Of a stretch of DNA of 58,393 bases, positions 26,757 to 35,595 are shown in pieces. The DNA is from a virus. The DNA is taken from positions 1 to 58,393 of IMG/VR virus record IMGVR_UViG_3300036770_008714; one strand, written 5' to 3'. Within the stretch, counting starts at the first letter, position 1. Each line of letters begins with the position of its first letter. Made by a program: the position numbers and the translations under genes. Under the pieces are notes generated by a model that was not told the origin of the DNA, did not search any database, and saw only the letters and a list, made by a program, of their open reading frames with translations.

Positions 26757-26933
26757 TTACTTCTTCTCGGTCTGCAGGCTCTGCAGCTCCGCGATCTTTT
26801 CCTTGGCCTTTGCCAGGGCGGCTTTCAGGCGCTTGGGGTCCTTGCGGATCTCTTCGGCTGCAGCCAAAGCGCGCATGTCGCTCTCGGCGCGCCAGTCCTG
26901 CTCGCTCTTGTCGCTAACGGTGATTCCTTTCAT
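26757..26933 (-). CDS. Small helical protein, 58 aa
   Basis: MKGITVSDKSEQDWRAESDM, then a Lys/Ala/Glu-rich helix (LKAALAKAKEKIAELQSLQ). A strong ribosome site (AAAGGAG) precedes ATG 26933. It lies between the portal-proximal gene and the scaffold gene in the head operon. Probably a small head-assembly or scaffold accessory; no family is recognised. Confidence 0.7.
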   Translation of the reverse strand: MKGITVSDKSEQDWRAESDMRALAAAEEIRKDPKRLKAALAKAKEKIAELQSLQTEKK

Positions 26934-26960
26934 GCCGATCTCCTTTAGTTGGTTGGAAAT

Positions 26961-27290
26961 TCAATCGCGGGTCTGCTCGCGGGCAATGGCGTGCACCACC
27001 CCGTGGAAAACGTAGGCCGCAGCGCGCTCGGAAGCGGACAACGTGGCCACAGCCACCCCGTGCTGGGCGGTTGGGTGAAGTCCTGGGTTGTTCAGGAATG
27101 CCGCCACCCGGGCGCAGGTGTGGGCCTTTTCCTTCTCCGGCAGCGACTCCCAAGGCGGCGTGGTGTAGTTGCCATAGGCGGTGTTGTGGCCAGCGACGAC
27201 TTCATGGGCAACGCGGGCGATGGCTTTCACCAGGCCGTCGTCTGCGGTGTTGGCGCCTTCTTTGGCTGTGGTTTCTTGCTGGGTGGTCAT
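26961..27290 (-). CDS. RyR-type small protein, 109 aa
   Basis: The core HEVVAGHNTAYGN...PPWESLPEKEKAHT resembles the Ryr-like domain found in many phage proteins (aromatic-rich PPW.xLP..K motif), with a C-terminal helical part (ASERAAAYVFHGVVHAIARE). Its role in phages is unknown; here it lies between portal and scaffold genes. Start ATG 27290. Confidence 0.6.
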   Translation of the reverse strand: MTTQQETTAKEGANTADDGLVKAIARVAHEVVAGHNTAYGNYTTPPWESLPEKEKAHTCARVAAFLNNPGLHPTAQHGVAVATLSASERAAAYVFHGVVHAIAREQTRD

Positions 27291-27311
27291 GGTCTTCTCT
27301 CTCAGTGGTGG

Positions 27312-29399
27312 TCAAACGATCACGCCATCGGCTTCTGGCGTCTCAATCCCGGCCTGAAACCCAATGTCAGGGCTGGCCGGTGTGGTTGGGTCTGTGTTCG
27401 AAGGGAATGGGTCAACAGGCGGCGCGGCCATGGCGGCTTCAGCCAGTTGCGGCACGATGGTCCCGCCGTTCTGATCCTTGAATCCCACGGATGCGGCCAA
27501 CTCGTCGGCCAGCGGCGCGGTCTGCGGGATGGTGGCCAGCACCTGGGCGGTCTGGGCGGCGCTGTAAAGCGTTTCCATGTCCGTGTTCGTGGCGTCGGAG
27601 TCGGCCTTGCGTGCCTGGGCCATGGTGAGCTGGGCGCGCGCTTCAGCTTCTGGGTCAGGCGGCGGGGCACCGGCTCCGGCCATCTGCTCCATGAGTTCGT
27701 GCTTGTCCGTCAGGTTGGAGTAGCGCAGCGCTGCCGTTGGTGGCAGCTGCACTCCAGCCTTCATCAGTTCGATGACCTGCTGGAACTGGCTGTTCTCAAA
27801 CGTCACCTGCATCGGCTGCTCGGTGATGACCACGTCGTATTCGCCCACCGTGACGTCGTACAGGTAAGAACCAGTTTCCGGGTCGAACTTGTTGATCTCC
27901 AGAATCTCTTCCTTCGGCTTGCCGGTCTTGGGGTCTGTCTCGGTGATGCGAAAGACGCGGTAGCTGTCGTAGTAGCGCTGGATCAGCTTCAGGATGCGGG
28001 CAGCCAATAGCTGGCGGGTGTATGCCAGGTTGTCCAATGGGACGGCCAACTGCTGCTGGCTTGCGAACTGCTTGGCCTGGATGGCTACGCCGCTGCTCTC
28101 GGGCCCTTGCTGGCCGCGCATTGCCTCGGGCACCGTCACGTCTTTGAGGGCCTTGGTCGCGCGGTCGATCAGCTTGTCAACGCCAGTCGGGATCTGGTTG
28201 GGCAGGATCTTCTCGGGTTTCGCGGTCCCCTTCTGGAACTCGATCACCAACCCTGTCTTGGCGCCCAATTCCTCAAGATCCTCGACGGTCATGTTTGTGA
28301 GGCTGTTTTCCTCCACGATCCAGCCGCTGTTGGCGCTGGTGTTGATGATGTGGATGTATTGGCTGACGGCCTTGTTCAGGGCCTCTTGTGGGCCAATGGC
28401 GTCATCCACCATGCCACGGGTCATGCCGCGCCGAAAGTAGGCGAAGTAAGGGACGACCGTGAAGTGGTCGTAGGGGCTGTAGCCTTCGTGCAGAGTGGTG
28501 CTGAATGTGCTGACCACCCACTTGATGCGTCGGCGCATGCGCTTGGCCTTCACCGCGCCCTTGTTCAGAGCATCGGCTACCGATTCCTCGGACATGTTGG
28601 CCATGATGATGATGTCCCCGCTCTCGGGATACACCAGGCAATCGGTCTTTTCGAACACCGCGATCTGGCGGTCGATGACGCGATAGCGCTGCATCCCGTC
28701 GCCGCCCATGGTGAAGGCGTCGTATAGGCCGACATTGCGGTCGCTGCCGAACTTGTTGCGGCGGACTTCGTCGTCCGTCTCTCCGTAGTCCTGGCCTTCG
28801 TCGCCGGATGCCGCCGCCTTGTCGCGCGCCTCCTTGCCCCACAGCTGCTCGATCTCGTCCAGCGTCAGCCAGCGTGAAACCGTGACATCACCCCACTTGT
28901 CTGGGTCGTAGCTCTTGGCGTCTGGGTCTGGGATGACGTCGCGCGGGTCCAGCCCAAAGATCGTGACATCGCCTTTCATGTTGCGGTCGAAGTCCATGCG
29001 GATGTCGTAGTAGCCGCGCTGCTCGATCAGGCCGTCGCTGTACACCTGCGTCTCCAGCCAGTGCAGCTTTGTGCTGTCGGCGATCTGCATAGCCACCTTG
29101 GACAAGATCGTTGCCGTGTTCAGGTCGCCTTGTTCACCGCGCGGTTTGAACGCGATGTCCATGCGGTTCTGGATCTGGTAGCCGATGGCGCTGTTCACGC
29201 TTGGCTTGACCTCGTTGAACTCGTAGAACGGCCGCCCCTGGGAACGCAGGATGTCCTTGTCCACATCGCTCCACTGCAGCCCGCCACCCATGTACATGCG
29301 CTGGCAGAGTTCCGCCTGCTCGGTGTACTCGATGTGCCCACGGTCCTTGCCGTACTGGTAGCGAGCCCAGTTTTCGCGCGCGCTTTGGTCGTTTGCCAT
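27312..29399 (-). CDS. Portal protein (P22-like)
   Basis: 695 residues starting MANDQSARENWARYQYGKDR. The segments FYEFNEVKPSVNSAIGYQIQ, MDFDRNMKGDVTIFGLDPRD and VKAKRMRRRIKWVVSTF, plus the long helical C-terminal part (EARAQLTMAQARKADSDA), follow the P22-type portal organisation. It forms the dodecameric DNA entry/exit ring. ATG 29399 is chosen; the frame open to 29633 overlaps the terminase gene and is Arg/Gly-rich. It ends with a Pro-rich tail. Confidence 0.9.
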   Translation of the reverse strand: MANDQSARENWARYQYGKDRGHIEYTEQAELCQRMYMGGGLQWSDVDKDILRSQGRPFYEFNEVKPSVNSAIGYQIQNRMDIAFKPRGEQGDLNTATILSKVAMQIADSTKLHWLETQVYSDGLIEQRGYYDIRMDFDRNMKGDVTIFGLDPRDVIPDPDAKSYDPDKWGDVTVSRWLTLDEIEQLWGKEARDKAAASGDEGQDYGETDDEVRRNKFGSDRNVGLYDAFTMGGDGMQRYRVIDRQIAVFEKTDCLVYPESGDIIIMANMSEESVADALNKGAVKAKRMRRRIKWVVSTFSTTLHEGYSPYDHFTVVPYFAYFRRGMTRGMVDDAIGPQEALNKAVSQYIHIINTSANSGWIVEENSLTNMTVEDLEELGAKTGLVIEFQKGTAKPEKILPNQIPTGVDKLIDRATKALKDVTVPEAMRGQQGPESSGVAIQAKQFASQQQLAVPLDNLAYTRQLLAARILKLIQRYYDSYRVFRITETDPKTGKPKEEILEINKFDPETGSYLYDVTVGEYDVVITEQPMQVTFENSQFQQVIELMKAGVQLPPTAALRYSNLTDKHELMEQMAGAGAPPPDPEAEARAQLTMAQARKADSDATNTDMETLYSAAQTAQVLATIPQTAPLADELAASVGFKDQNGGTIVPQLAEAAMAAPPVDPFPSNTDPTTPASPDIGFQAGIETPEADGVIV

Positions 29400-29404
29400 G
29401 GTGT

Positions 29405-30805
29405 TCAAGCGGCCTGAGCCGATCCGTTCGATTTGTTCTTGATGCCGAGGCGGTCGCGCCAGCTCTTTGGCTTGGTGCCGGGCATGTAGATTTCGCGGAA
29501 GCCCTGTGCGAACTGCCGGAAAGCGTCTGCCCCGTTGGAGGCCCAGTCGTGCAACGGCTCCTGCTTGTAGTCGCCAAGCTTCTCGTCCCACTCGCGGCGG
29601 TAGGCCTCCATGGCCGCCACACCGTCTGCGCACTTGTCCTCATCGAAATAGCAGGCAGGCAGCACGGCCCGGGTCTGGTTGATCGAAGACACGAGGTTTT
29701 CTGTGCGTGGAACAACGGTAAATCTGTGCCCAGGCAACAAGTCCTGCAGCAGCATTCGGACGCTTTTCCCGCCAGATGCGAGTGTCTTGTTCTCAGCGTC
29801 GTGCGGCAGATAGTGCTGGGCGTAGGTGTATGGGCGACCTTGCAGCTCCTGCGCAAAAAAGCCCAAGTCTTTGCCGCTGCACTCGATGTAGTCGATGAAT
29901 CGGTGCTCCATGCCAACCCGCTGGTGAAACCAGATTGCTGTGGTGTCGTTCCAACCCAAATCCCAAAAGGTATTGACTGGCGCACCAGCAAGTAATGGGA
30001 TCTTGAGAACTCGCCCAGCAAGGCGGGCGGCCTCCATCTGCTCGGCGTAGTACGCCCCTTTGATGTTTGGCGTCTCCCACCGGCCCATCAGCAATGCACG
30101 TTGCTCTTCCGCCGACAGCAGCAGTAGGGTCTGGCGGTAGCCGCTATCAGCCAGGTGAGGGTTGTCGCTCAGACGGGCAGAAATGAACCTGCGCCCGTGT
30201 TCGTGTTCTTCGCCGGTTTCCGGGTCTTTAACGGCCACCTTGAAGCGAGTGGATGTGCCTTCGGTCGGGATGCGCCAGTATTCCTTGACCCAGCGGAAGC
30301 CTGGGCCATCCGGATTGGTGGTCGCGCGCACATAGCAGGTGATGGCTGGGTCTTTCGAGCGCAGCCGCGACAGCATGTACCGATAAGGCACATCGGTCGG
30401 GAACAGCGTCAACTCGTCCCAGCCTATGTACTGGAAGGCGCGCCCACGGTATTTGAAGCGGTCGCTGTCGTACTGCATGTGCCCGAACTCGACGCGCGCC
30501 CCGCTTGGGAAGGTCCAGATGTGGCTGGTCTTGTCGTATTCGCCACCAAACGCAGGGTAAAGGTCCTGCGAGCGGTCTATCAGGTCGCGCAAGTCTGGGA
30601 AGGTGCGCCGGAAAATGATGGCTTGATAGTTTCGGTTCTCTATGGCTTTCTGCTGCAAGCCAAGCGCATCGATCAGCAAGCAATCCGACTTGCCAGCGCC
30701 AGCCGCACCGCCGTACAAAACCTCAAGATCCACGGCCGAAAGAAGCATTGACTGCTTCGGCGCAGGCTTCCACAAAACATCGTCAGCAACAGGCGCGAGG
30801 ATCAC
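29405..30805 (-). CDS. terL: Terminase large subunit
   Basis: 466 residues. Walker A is GGAAGAGKS (32-40), Walker B is IGWDE (127-131), and the nuclease domain starts at WDLGWND (281-287) with a further acidic residue in SNGADAFR near the C terminus. It drives DNA packaging and cuts the concatemer. Start at ATG 30805, overlapping the small-subunit stop by 4 bp; it ends 5 bp before the portal gene. Confidence 0.95.
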   Translation of the reverse strand: MILAPVADDVLWKPAPKQSMLLSAVDLEVLYGGAAGAGKSDCLLIDALGLQQKAIENRNYQAIIFRRTFPDLRDLIDRSQDLYPAFGGEYDKTSHIWTFPSGARVEFGHMQYDSDRFKYRGRAFQYIGWDELTLFPTDVPYRYMLSRLRSKDPAITCYVRATTNPDGPGFRWVKEYWRIPTEGTSTRFKVAVKDPETGEEHEHGRRFISARLSDNPHLADSGYRQTLLLLSAEEQRALLMGRWETPNIKGAYYAEQMEAARLAGRVLKIPLLAGAPVNTFWDLGWNDTTAIWFHQRVGMEHRFIDYIECSGKDLGFFAQELQGRPYTYAQHYLPHDAENKTLASGGKSVRMLLQDLLPGHRFTVVPRTENLVSSINQTRAVLPACYFDEDKCADGVAAMEAYRREWDEKLGDYKQEPLHDWASNGADAFRQFAQGFREIYMPGTKPKSWRDRLGIKNKSNGSAQAA

Positions 30806-31428
30806 GATGGATCCTTCGCTGGAACAACCACCACGCGGACGTTTGGCTTGGTCTGCTCGTTGTCCTTCTCGTACATCCCCAGGATCTTGGAAGCCTGATC
30901 CAACGCCACGTTCTTGTTGGCGATCTTGTATTTTTTGACGTGTCCGACCAACACACGGTCTTCACCATGGCCCACCCACTCTTCCAGCACATCCAGGCCA
31001 ACGATGCACGCGGCGGTGTCGTCGTCCAATTCCGTGATGGCCAGCGGAGTGCCGTCCTGCGCAAACATCTTGCGGGCATCAAAGAAGGCGATTCGGGCGA
31101 TCTCCCGTTGCACGCGCTCCTTGGTCAGCTCCATGGCAGCTAAGCGTTCATCCTGGCTCGCGGCAATGACCGACTGCTTTTGCTCCAACAAGGAAGCAAT
31201 TTGAGGTTTTCGGAGGTTTTCCGCCCCTATCTTGTAGGCTGTCTTTGCGCTGTAACCCGCAGCCAGAGCGGCTTGCGTGGCATTCCCGGAGATTAGGTAT
31301 TCCGCTACAAACTTTGCCTGCTTTGGCAGTAAACCATTCACGCGCGCTGCGCCTGCGCCCTTCTTTGTGGGGGTCGCGGAAGTAGTTTTGGTGGTTTTGG
31401 CAGCTTTCGCCACCCTTTGCTTCGCCAT
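30802..31428 (-). CDS. terS: Terminase small subunit
   Basis: 208 residues. After a Lys/Ala/Thr-rich N-terminal tail, the HTH region LPKQAKFVAEYLISGNATQA ALAAGY (17-residue terminase_2-like core) should bind the pac or cos DNA. A helical oligomerisation part follows, ending in a basic/hydrophobic tail (RVVVVPAKDPS). It is the first gene of the head operon. ATG 31428 lies 7 nt after the second box of late element copy 7, with no clear ribosome site. Confidence 0.9.
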   Translation of the reverse strand: MAKQRVAKAAKTTKTTSATPTKKGAGAARVNGLLPKQAKFVAEYLISGNATQAALAAGYSAKTAYKIGAENLRKPQIASLLEQKQSVIAASQDERLAAMELTKERVQREIARIAFFDARKMFAQDGTPLAITELDDDTAACIVGLDVLEEWVGHGEDRVLVGHVKKYKIANKNVALDQASKILGMYEKDNEQTKPNVRVVVVPAKDPS

Positions 31429-31435
31429 GGCCCGG

Positions 31436-31477
31436 AGTGTTCCGGGGTTGGTAACTTCACGCGAACCCTACTGGGGG
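31436..31477 (-). promoter_or_regulatory. Two-box late element, copy 7 (upstream of terS)
   Basis: 14-mer AACCCTACTGGGGG at 31464-31477; second box AGTGTTCCG at 31436-31444, spacing 19 bp. The second box lies in a 6-bp perfect hairpin (CCCGGA/TCCGGG). It is the furthest-upstream copy, at the head of the late block. Confidence 0.75.
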
Positions 31478-31564
31478 TGGCGAAATCGTGCCGCAGAGTC
31501 TTTCGGGGAATTCTCAGGATCATCTGAGTGCTGGCGCCGTGCCAGTCTTCACAAAGTAACCCAA

Positions 31565-31795
31565 ATGCTCACCATCCTGCGCTCTATTGCTGAGGGCAAA
31601 ACCCAGTGGTCTCTGGAGGAACTTGCGGCAGATTCGACCATCCTCTCCCGGCTACAGGAAGCCCAGAGCTTGGTGCTTGTTCACGGCCTGCTGGTGGAGC
31701 CGATATGCAAGGGCCGATACATGCATGGCGTTCCGCTCGGAGCTAAGGTGTCCGGGCTTACCGAGCAAGGTGCGTTGCACGCCAGGAGTGATTGA
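31565..31795 (+). CDS. Possible small plus-strand protein, 76 aa
   Basis: MLTILRSIAEGKTQWSLEEL..., with LQEAQSLVLVHGLLVEP and GAKVSGLTEQGALHARSD, has normal composition. It is alone on the plus strand between early and late minus-strand genes. No good ribosome site is seen before ATG 31565, so the call is tentative. Confidence 0.45.
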   Translation: MLTILRSIAEGKTQWSLEELAADSTILSRLQEAQSLVLVHGLLVEPICKGRYMHGVPLGAKVSGLTEQGALHARSD

Positions 31796-31866
31796 CTCCG
31801 GGCCCTTCCCCCGGATGGCTTGTGGGACTTTCACCCCATGTGGTGGCCGGTGGCGTGCCCGGTGTG

Positions 31867-32196
31867 TCAAGCGGTTGCCTGGTCCCAGGTTTCCGTCAGA
31901 CGGTCACGCTCTTGAATTCCGGCAATTATTCTCTTCTGGCGCGCTTCTGGCGTTTCGTTCCGCCCATCTTCTAGCGCGACAGTATTTTCACCGCCGAATT
32001 TATGCAGAGCGGCGCGAATTTTCGTTAGGCAGTCTGAAGCTGCTTCCAAGTGAGTTGGGCCTTTGCCAATCACTTCGAAGGAAACGCCAGCCACATGAAC
32101 CCGCATACTCACTCGGCACCGCCAGCAATTGCCACTTTGCCAAAGCATTGGTGCTCCATGCGCAGAAAGTGTGCTCAATGTGGTCTCAAGATTCAT
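31867..32196 (-). CDS. Hypothetical protein, 109 aa
   Basis: Starts MNLETTLSTLSAHGAPMLWQ; has WRCRVSMRVHVAGVSFEVIG and a conserved-looking SDCLTKIRAAL, then a charged helical tail. Ribosome site AGGAGAG precedes ATG 32196. Last gene of the early minus-strand operon before the late block. Not recognised; it could be a late regulator given its position next to terS, but no HTH is obvious. Confidence 0.6.
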   Translation of the reverse strand: MNLETTLSTLSAHGAPMLWQSGNCWRCRVSMRVHVAGVSFEVIGKGPTHLEAASDCLTKIRAALHKFGGENTVALEDGRNETPEARQKRIIAGIQERDRLTETWDQATA

Positions 32197-32235
32197 ACGA
32201 TCTCTCCTGTGAATATTTGGCGATGGCAAGGAAAC

Positions 32236-32730
32236 TCACGACACCGCCTCCAGCAACGGCAGCTGCGCCGGGTTCGTGGCGATGACCGTGCGCAGGCCGT
32301 CCACCTGGCGCTGGAGCTTTCGGACCTGCTCCAGCAGCTGCAGAGTGTGGTGCGTGGCCTCAATGACAGCCGTCTGCGCGGATGCCCCGGCCGCGAACGG
32401 CGCCACCTGCAGCCGCCATTCGTGCGGGGTGAACTCCATCACGGTGTCGCCCTTCTCCAGCTTCACATGGCCGGTTGGCATCGCGATCAGGATTACCGAC
32501 TCACTGGGCTCATGCCGCAGGCTGGGTTTGTAGATCCCCCGGGCCGGTGAAAAAATGTCCCCGCGCTCCTTCAACTCCTTGATGCAGTCGTTCACCGTGA
32601 CCACCTTCAAGCCGGTGTGGCGGACCAGCGCGGACACGTTGATCTCCATCTCTTGATCGTTCAAGGCGTGCACAGCTTCCAGCACCTGCACGCGGCTGCT
32701 GCGCTTTTCACTGAGGTTCTTGTCGGTCAT
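32236..32730 (-). CDS. Winged-helix-like DNA-binding protein, 164 aa
   Basis: The N-terminal ~70 residues (SRVQVLEAVHALNDQEMEIN, LVRHTGLKVVTVNDCIKELK, RGDIFSPARGIYKPS) have the helix-turn-helix plus wing layout of a transcription regulator. The C-terminal ~50 residues form a coiled coil (LLEQVRKLQRQVDGLRTVI). GGGAG precedes the start; ATG 32730 gives better spacing than 32733. It lies at the early-to-late boundary, so it is one candidate for the protein acting at the two-box late elements. Confidence 0.65.
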   Translation of the reverse strand: MTDKNLSEKRSSRVQVLEAVHALNDQEMEINVSALVRHTGLKVVTVNDCIKELKERGDIFSPARGIYKPSLRHEPSESVILIAMPTGHVKLEKGDTVMEFTPHEWRLQVAPFAAGASAQTAVIEATHHTLQLLEQVRKLQRQVDGLRTVIATNPAQLPLLEAVS

Positions 32731-32782
32731 CATCAATCTCCCGGTAAAATCTGATTTGCTCAGGACCAGAAAGTCCGGGATC

Positions 32783-32808
32783 GCCACCCTCGGGTGGCTT
32801 TCCTTTTT
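32783..32808 (+). terminator. Hairpin with T-tract, rightward
   Basis: GCCACCC (32783-32789) pairs with GGGTGGC (32792-32798), followed by TTTCCTTTTT. The loop is very tight, so only the outer pairs may form. It would stop rightward transcripts from the 31565 gene; it also lies in the leader between two minus-strand genes. Confidence 0.45.
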
Positions 32809-32815
32809 CAGGGGC

Positions 32816-33292
32816 TCACCTCTCCACCTCTGCCATGTCGCGCACCTCTGGCGCCTTCGACTTGGTCCGCAGTGACGTCTTCTTGATCCAGCGGTCGTAC
32901 TCCGCACGGCTCACGCATTGCCTTTGCAAATCGTGGAACTGGTAAACATCGCGGAATGCTTGCAACCCCGGGCCGCTGGTTGCCATGCGCCGTGTTTTCT
33001 CAAAGCGCAGACCTGCAGCAATAAGCTCGCGCTCGGCCCGCTCGCAGGCCTCCAACGCCTCGGGGCCGATACCGCCGCGCGCCATGGTTTCGCAGATGTT
33101 GAGCATCCCGGTGATGTCCGCCCACTCCTGCAGCGTGGCGGACCCAGTACGGAAAGCCTCCACGGCGGCCAGTTCGCGGGCGCGAAGTTGGTTCAGCAGT
33201 GCCTCGGATGTGATGGCCGCACCCTCGATAGCGTGCGTGACGGCGTTGATGGATGTGCTCCACACCTTGCGCTTGCAGTGTTTTCTCGTCAT
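32816..33292 (-). CDS. Hypothetical early protein, 158 aa
   Basis: All-helical: MTRKHCKRKVWSTSINAVTH, LLNQLRARELAAVEAFRTGS, MLNICETMARGGIGPEALEA, YQFHDLQRQCVSRAEYDRWI. The ATG overlaps the stop of the upstream gene. The family is one I have seen as a phage hypothetical protein next to NinB-type genes. The role is unknown. Confidence 0.65.
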   Translation of the reverse strand: MTRKHCKRKVWSTSINAVTHAIEGAAITSEALLNQLRARELAAVEAFRTGSATLQEWADITGMLNICETMARGGIGPEALEACERAERELIAAGLRFEKTRRMATSGPGLQAFRDVYQFHDLQRQCVSRAEYDRWIKKTSLRTKSKAPEVRDMAEVER

Positions 33293-33627
33293 TGATGCGC
33301 TCCCAGAGCAAAGACGCTGTTCGGCTGTGTCTGCCGGGCGATGGCCACGGTCGTGACGGGCTCGGGCCTGGGCTTCTTTGGCTTGTCCGGTGGACGGGTG
33401 GTCACAAGAAACGCTTGCCAGCCAGGCTTTGTTGCAAAAACTGGCGGGTTCACGGTTCTGTCTGCCGTCACCAGTCCACGAAACGCACAGCGGCGCAGGT
33501 ATTTGCCCACTGTGTCGCGCTCTATGCCAGTGGCGGCAACCACCTGATCCCGGCTCATGGGGCCGTTGGCGTCCAGTGTGTTGAGGATCGCCTTGGTGTT
33601 TTCTCCAAGGTAGTGGCGGGTTGTCAT
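33289..33627 (-). CDS. Winged-helix-type regulator, 112 aa
   Basis: Residues 1-60 (YLGENTKAILNTLDANGPMS, RDQVVAATGIERDTVGKYLR, AFRGLVTADRT) form a clear HTH of the DNA-binding winged type; the tail is basic and Pro-rich (RPPDKPKKPRPEPV). ATG 33627 is preferred over the frame open to 33711. It overlaps the Ref-like gene by 4 bp. A second candidate for late regulation. Confidence 0.65.
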   Translation of the reverse strand: MTTRHYLGENTKAILNTLDANGPMSRDQVVAATGIERDTVGKYLRRCAFRGLVTADRTVNPPVFATKPGWQAFLVTTRPPDKPKKPRPEPVTTVAIARQTQPNSVFALGAHQ

Positions 33628-34094
33628 GGTTGTGCTCCTGCGTGTGGGAACGGGTATTTCTCGGGCCAGACGCCCATGGCGTGGATCTGGCGCTGCGTGT
33701 CGGCCACCCATGCGGCTTCGATCAGGCGGCGGGCTTCCTTGCTGAACAGAGCCCCACTATCAAAGTAGCTGTGGCATCCGCGCTGGCCCGGCCGGTCGGC
33801 ACAGAGGGGGAACGTCTGCAGGTCGCAGGCCTTGGTGCCCATGCCTTTGCCGGTGTTGCTGTGCGCGGCCTGACTGTGGCCCCAGATGCCGCAGTGCTTG
33901 CAAGGCAGCTGTGCCACGAGGCGCAGATAGGCCTTGCTGCGGATGGGCTCGGTCTTCGGCGCAGCCACGGGCGCGGCCACCACCGACTGCGGCGCGCGGA
34001 ATGCTCCTGGCGTCACGGTAGGCGTGGCACGCACGCGGTCTGGGTCGCGTGGCTCGCGGCAATGCACGCGGAGTTTGAATCCGGTGCGTTTCAT
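33624..34094 (-). CDS. Ref/DUF968-type HNH-like nuclease, 156 aa
   Basis: Residues 65-110 carry a zinc/HNH-type pattern: C65-x2-C68, H78 in SQAAHSNTGKG, PLC (C98) and C107-H108 in GQRGCHSYFD. This resembles phage P1 Ref and its relatives, which cut DNA at RecA-bound D-loops. The N-terminal 50 residues are basic and probably disordered. It sits in a recombination cluster with NinB, HNH and RuvC-like genes. Confidence 0.7.
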   Translation of the reverse strand: MKRTGFKLRVHCREPRDPDRVRATPTVTPGAFRAPQSVVAAPVAAPKTEPIRSKAYLRLVAQLPCKHCGIWGHSQAAHSNTGKGMGTKACDLQTFPLCADRPGQRGCHSYFDSGALFSKEARRLIEAAWVADTQRQIHAMGVWPEKYPFPHAGAQP

Positions 34095-34489
34095 TGGCCG
34101 CCCCCTAGCAACGTCTCAAAATAGAAGACGACAGGCTTTGGCGACAGGCTGACCAACCCATATCGGACTGCACGACGGAAGGTGCTCACGTCACGGGCCA
34201 GCACCTCGTTGCTGCGCTCGATCATTCCGCGCCAGGATTCGAGGCTCATGCTGTGCTTGTCGATGTTGCAGGGCGGGCATGCCGGATTCATGTTCTCCAG
34301 CGTGTCGCGGTGCGGATAGTCCGGTCCGCGCGGCGGCGTTGTGAATCCTGCGCGCTTGAACCAGTCGTTGCGCACAATGGGCTCGATGTGGTCTGCGTGC
34401 CACTTGTCGCCCAGTGGCTGGCCGCAGTACGCGCACCGTCCGCCGAACTTCTCGCGCAACGCGGCGCGTTGTGGTTTTGTGAGCTTCAT
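34091..34489 (-). CDS. HNH endonuclease
   Basis: 132 residues. Zinc knuckle C19-x2-C22 (RCAYCGQPL), HNH core WHADHIEP (H31, H34), and second CPPC (C71, C74) followed by NIDK. It is compact and likely nicks or cuts DNA; HNH genes near terminases can aid packaging, but here it is in the early recombination cluster. It overlaps both neighbours by 4 bp. Confidence 0.85.
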   Translation of the reverse strand: MKLTKPQRAALREKFGGRCAYCGQPLGDKWHADHIEPIVRNDWFKRAGFTTPPRGPDYPHRDTLENMNPACPPCNIDKHSMSLESWRGMIERSNEVLARDVSTFRRAVRYGLVSLSPKPVVFYFETLLGGGQ

Positions 34490-34959
34490 GACTGCAGCCC
34501 CCCGATGATTTCGCCCGTGTCCGGGTCAACGTCATTGATCCCCAGTGAAGTAGCAGACCAGATCACACCCTTGTCGCTGCCGAAGGCATGGCAAAGGTCG
34601 ATGACGGCGATCATTTCCTTGATCGTCATCTGGCTGGTGCTGCGTCCGCGCTGGATGCTGATGAATCCCGTGCCGTCCATGTTGGGGACCAAGTCCTGGC
34701 CGTCGAGGTGGCCGGTAATGAAGTCCTTCCAGCCCTCCTTGGTCAACTTCTTCCCAAACCACGTCACCTGCTTGGACAAGTCGGTGAGGCAGGACCACAT
34801 CACGCGGTTCTGCTTAGCGCTACGGGTTTCGGTACGAGCTTCCAGCAGCACACGGCGGCCGGAGAACAGCATTGCCTTGATCCAGCGCCATGCGTTTGGG
34901 AGGTCGGAGGCGGCCTGTGGGATGTTCGTCAGGCGGATTGAAATGCGGTCATCAGACAT
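34486..34959 (-). CDS. ninB: NinB-like recombination protein
   Basis: 157 residues starting MSDDRISIRLTNIPQAASDL. RVLLEARTETRSAKQNRVMW is the core pattern of the lambda NinB family (single-stranded-DNA-binding recombination mediator), followed by LTDLSKQVTWFGKKLTKEGW and SIQRGRSTSQMTIKEM. ATG 34959 overlaps the upstream RuvC-like gene by 8 bp. Confidence 0.85.
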   Translation of the reverse strand: MSDDRISIRLTNIPQAASDLPNAWRWIKAMLFSGRRVLLEARTETRSAKQNRVMWSCLTDLSKQVTWFGKKLTKEGWKDFITGHLDGQDLVPNMDGTGFISIQRGRSTSQMTIKEMIAVIDLCHAFGSDKGVIWSATSLGINDVDPDTGEIIGGLQS

Positions 34960-35377
34960 TGCGCGCCCCTCTGTACGGCCACGCCACCATCGCCGCGTCC
35001 CTTGTGTGCTCATTGCTGGCGCCGGACCAGCCGGTGATCTCCGCGAACCGCGCCGCGTCAACCTTCGCGCCCTTGCTCTTGGGGCTGATGCCGTGGGCGG
35101 GAATGTCCAGCTTCGCGCAGATAGCCACGATCAGCTTGCACCACGCATCCACCTCGCCCACGTTGCGGGCCATCTTCAAAGCGGCCGGCCGGGACTTGAT
35201 CGAGGTCCAGGTGTAGGACTCCAGACGCGAATCCTCAAACACCACGCGGGCCGGGCGCGTGGCCTCGATGCACTCGGCAATGTCAATTGGGGCGACCGTG
35301 GCAAGGTTCATCAGCTTGCCGTTGATGTAGCTGGCAATGCCGGTGTGGGTGCCGGGGTCTATGCCTAGAATCAGCAT
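34952..35377 (-). CDS. RuvC-like Holliday-junction resolvase
   Basis: 141 residues. RNase H-fold acids are visible: D7 in GIDPGTHTG, E48-D49 in VVFEDSRLE, and D127 in EHTRDAAMVAW. KSRPAALKMARNVGEVDAW is typical of this phage/bacterial family. It should resolve branched DNA before packaging. GGAGA lies 6 nt before ATG 35377; the frame open to 35677 is rejected. Confidence 0.85.
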   Translation of the reverse strand: MLILGIDPGTHTGIASYINGKLMNLATVAPIDIAECIEATRPARVVFEDSRLESYTWTSIKSRPAALKMARNVGEVDAWCKLIVAICAKLDIPAHGISPKSKGAKVDAARFAEITGWSGASNEHTRDAAMVAWPYRGARNV

Positions 35378-35595
35378 GGCGTTCTCCACTGCAGCCATGC
35401 GCCGCGTAGATAGACGGCGCTGTATGCCAGCGAAAGAGCCAGCAGCCCCCATGCCGAAGACTGCAGCGCGAACGTGATCCAGAACGGCTGACCACAAAGC
35501 CCAACAATTGGAGCCCATCGGCGCGCGCGGGTGTTGTGGCCCATTGCCATGAACATCGCGGACAGGCCGAAGAAGGCGAGGGCAAACTGAATCAT
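35371..35595 (-). CDS. Small membrane protein, 74 aa
   Basis: MIQFALAFFGLSAMFMAMGH is membrane segment 1, then RRWAPIVGLCGQPFWITFAL and WGLLALSLAYSAVYL form two further segments. It lies between RuvC-like and zinc-ribbon genes, overlapping the former by 7 bp. Similar three-segment small proteins occur in early phage operons without known function. Confidence 0.65.
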   Translation of the reverse strand: MIQFALAFFGLSAMFMAMGHNTRARRWAPIVGLCGQPFWITFALQSSAWGLLALSLAYSAVYLRGAWLQWRTPC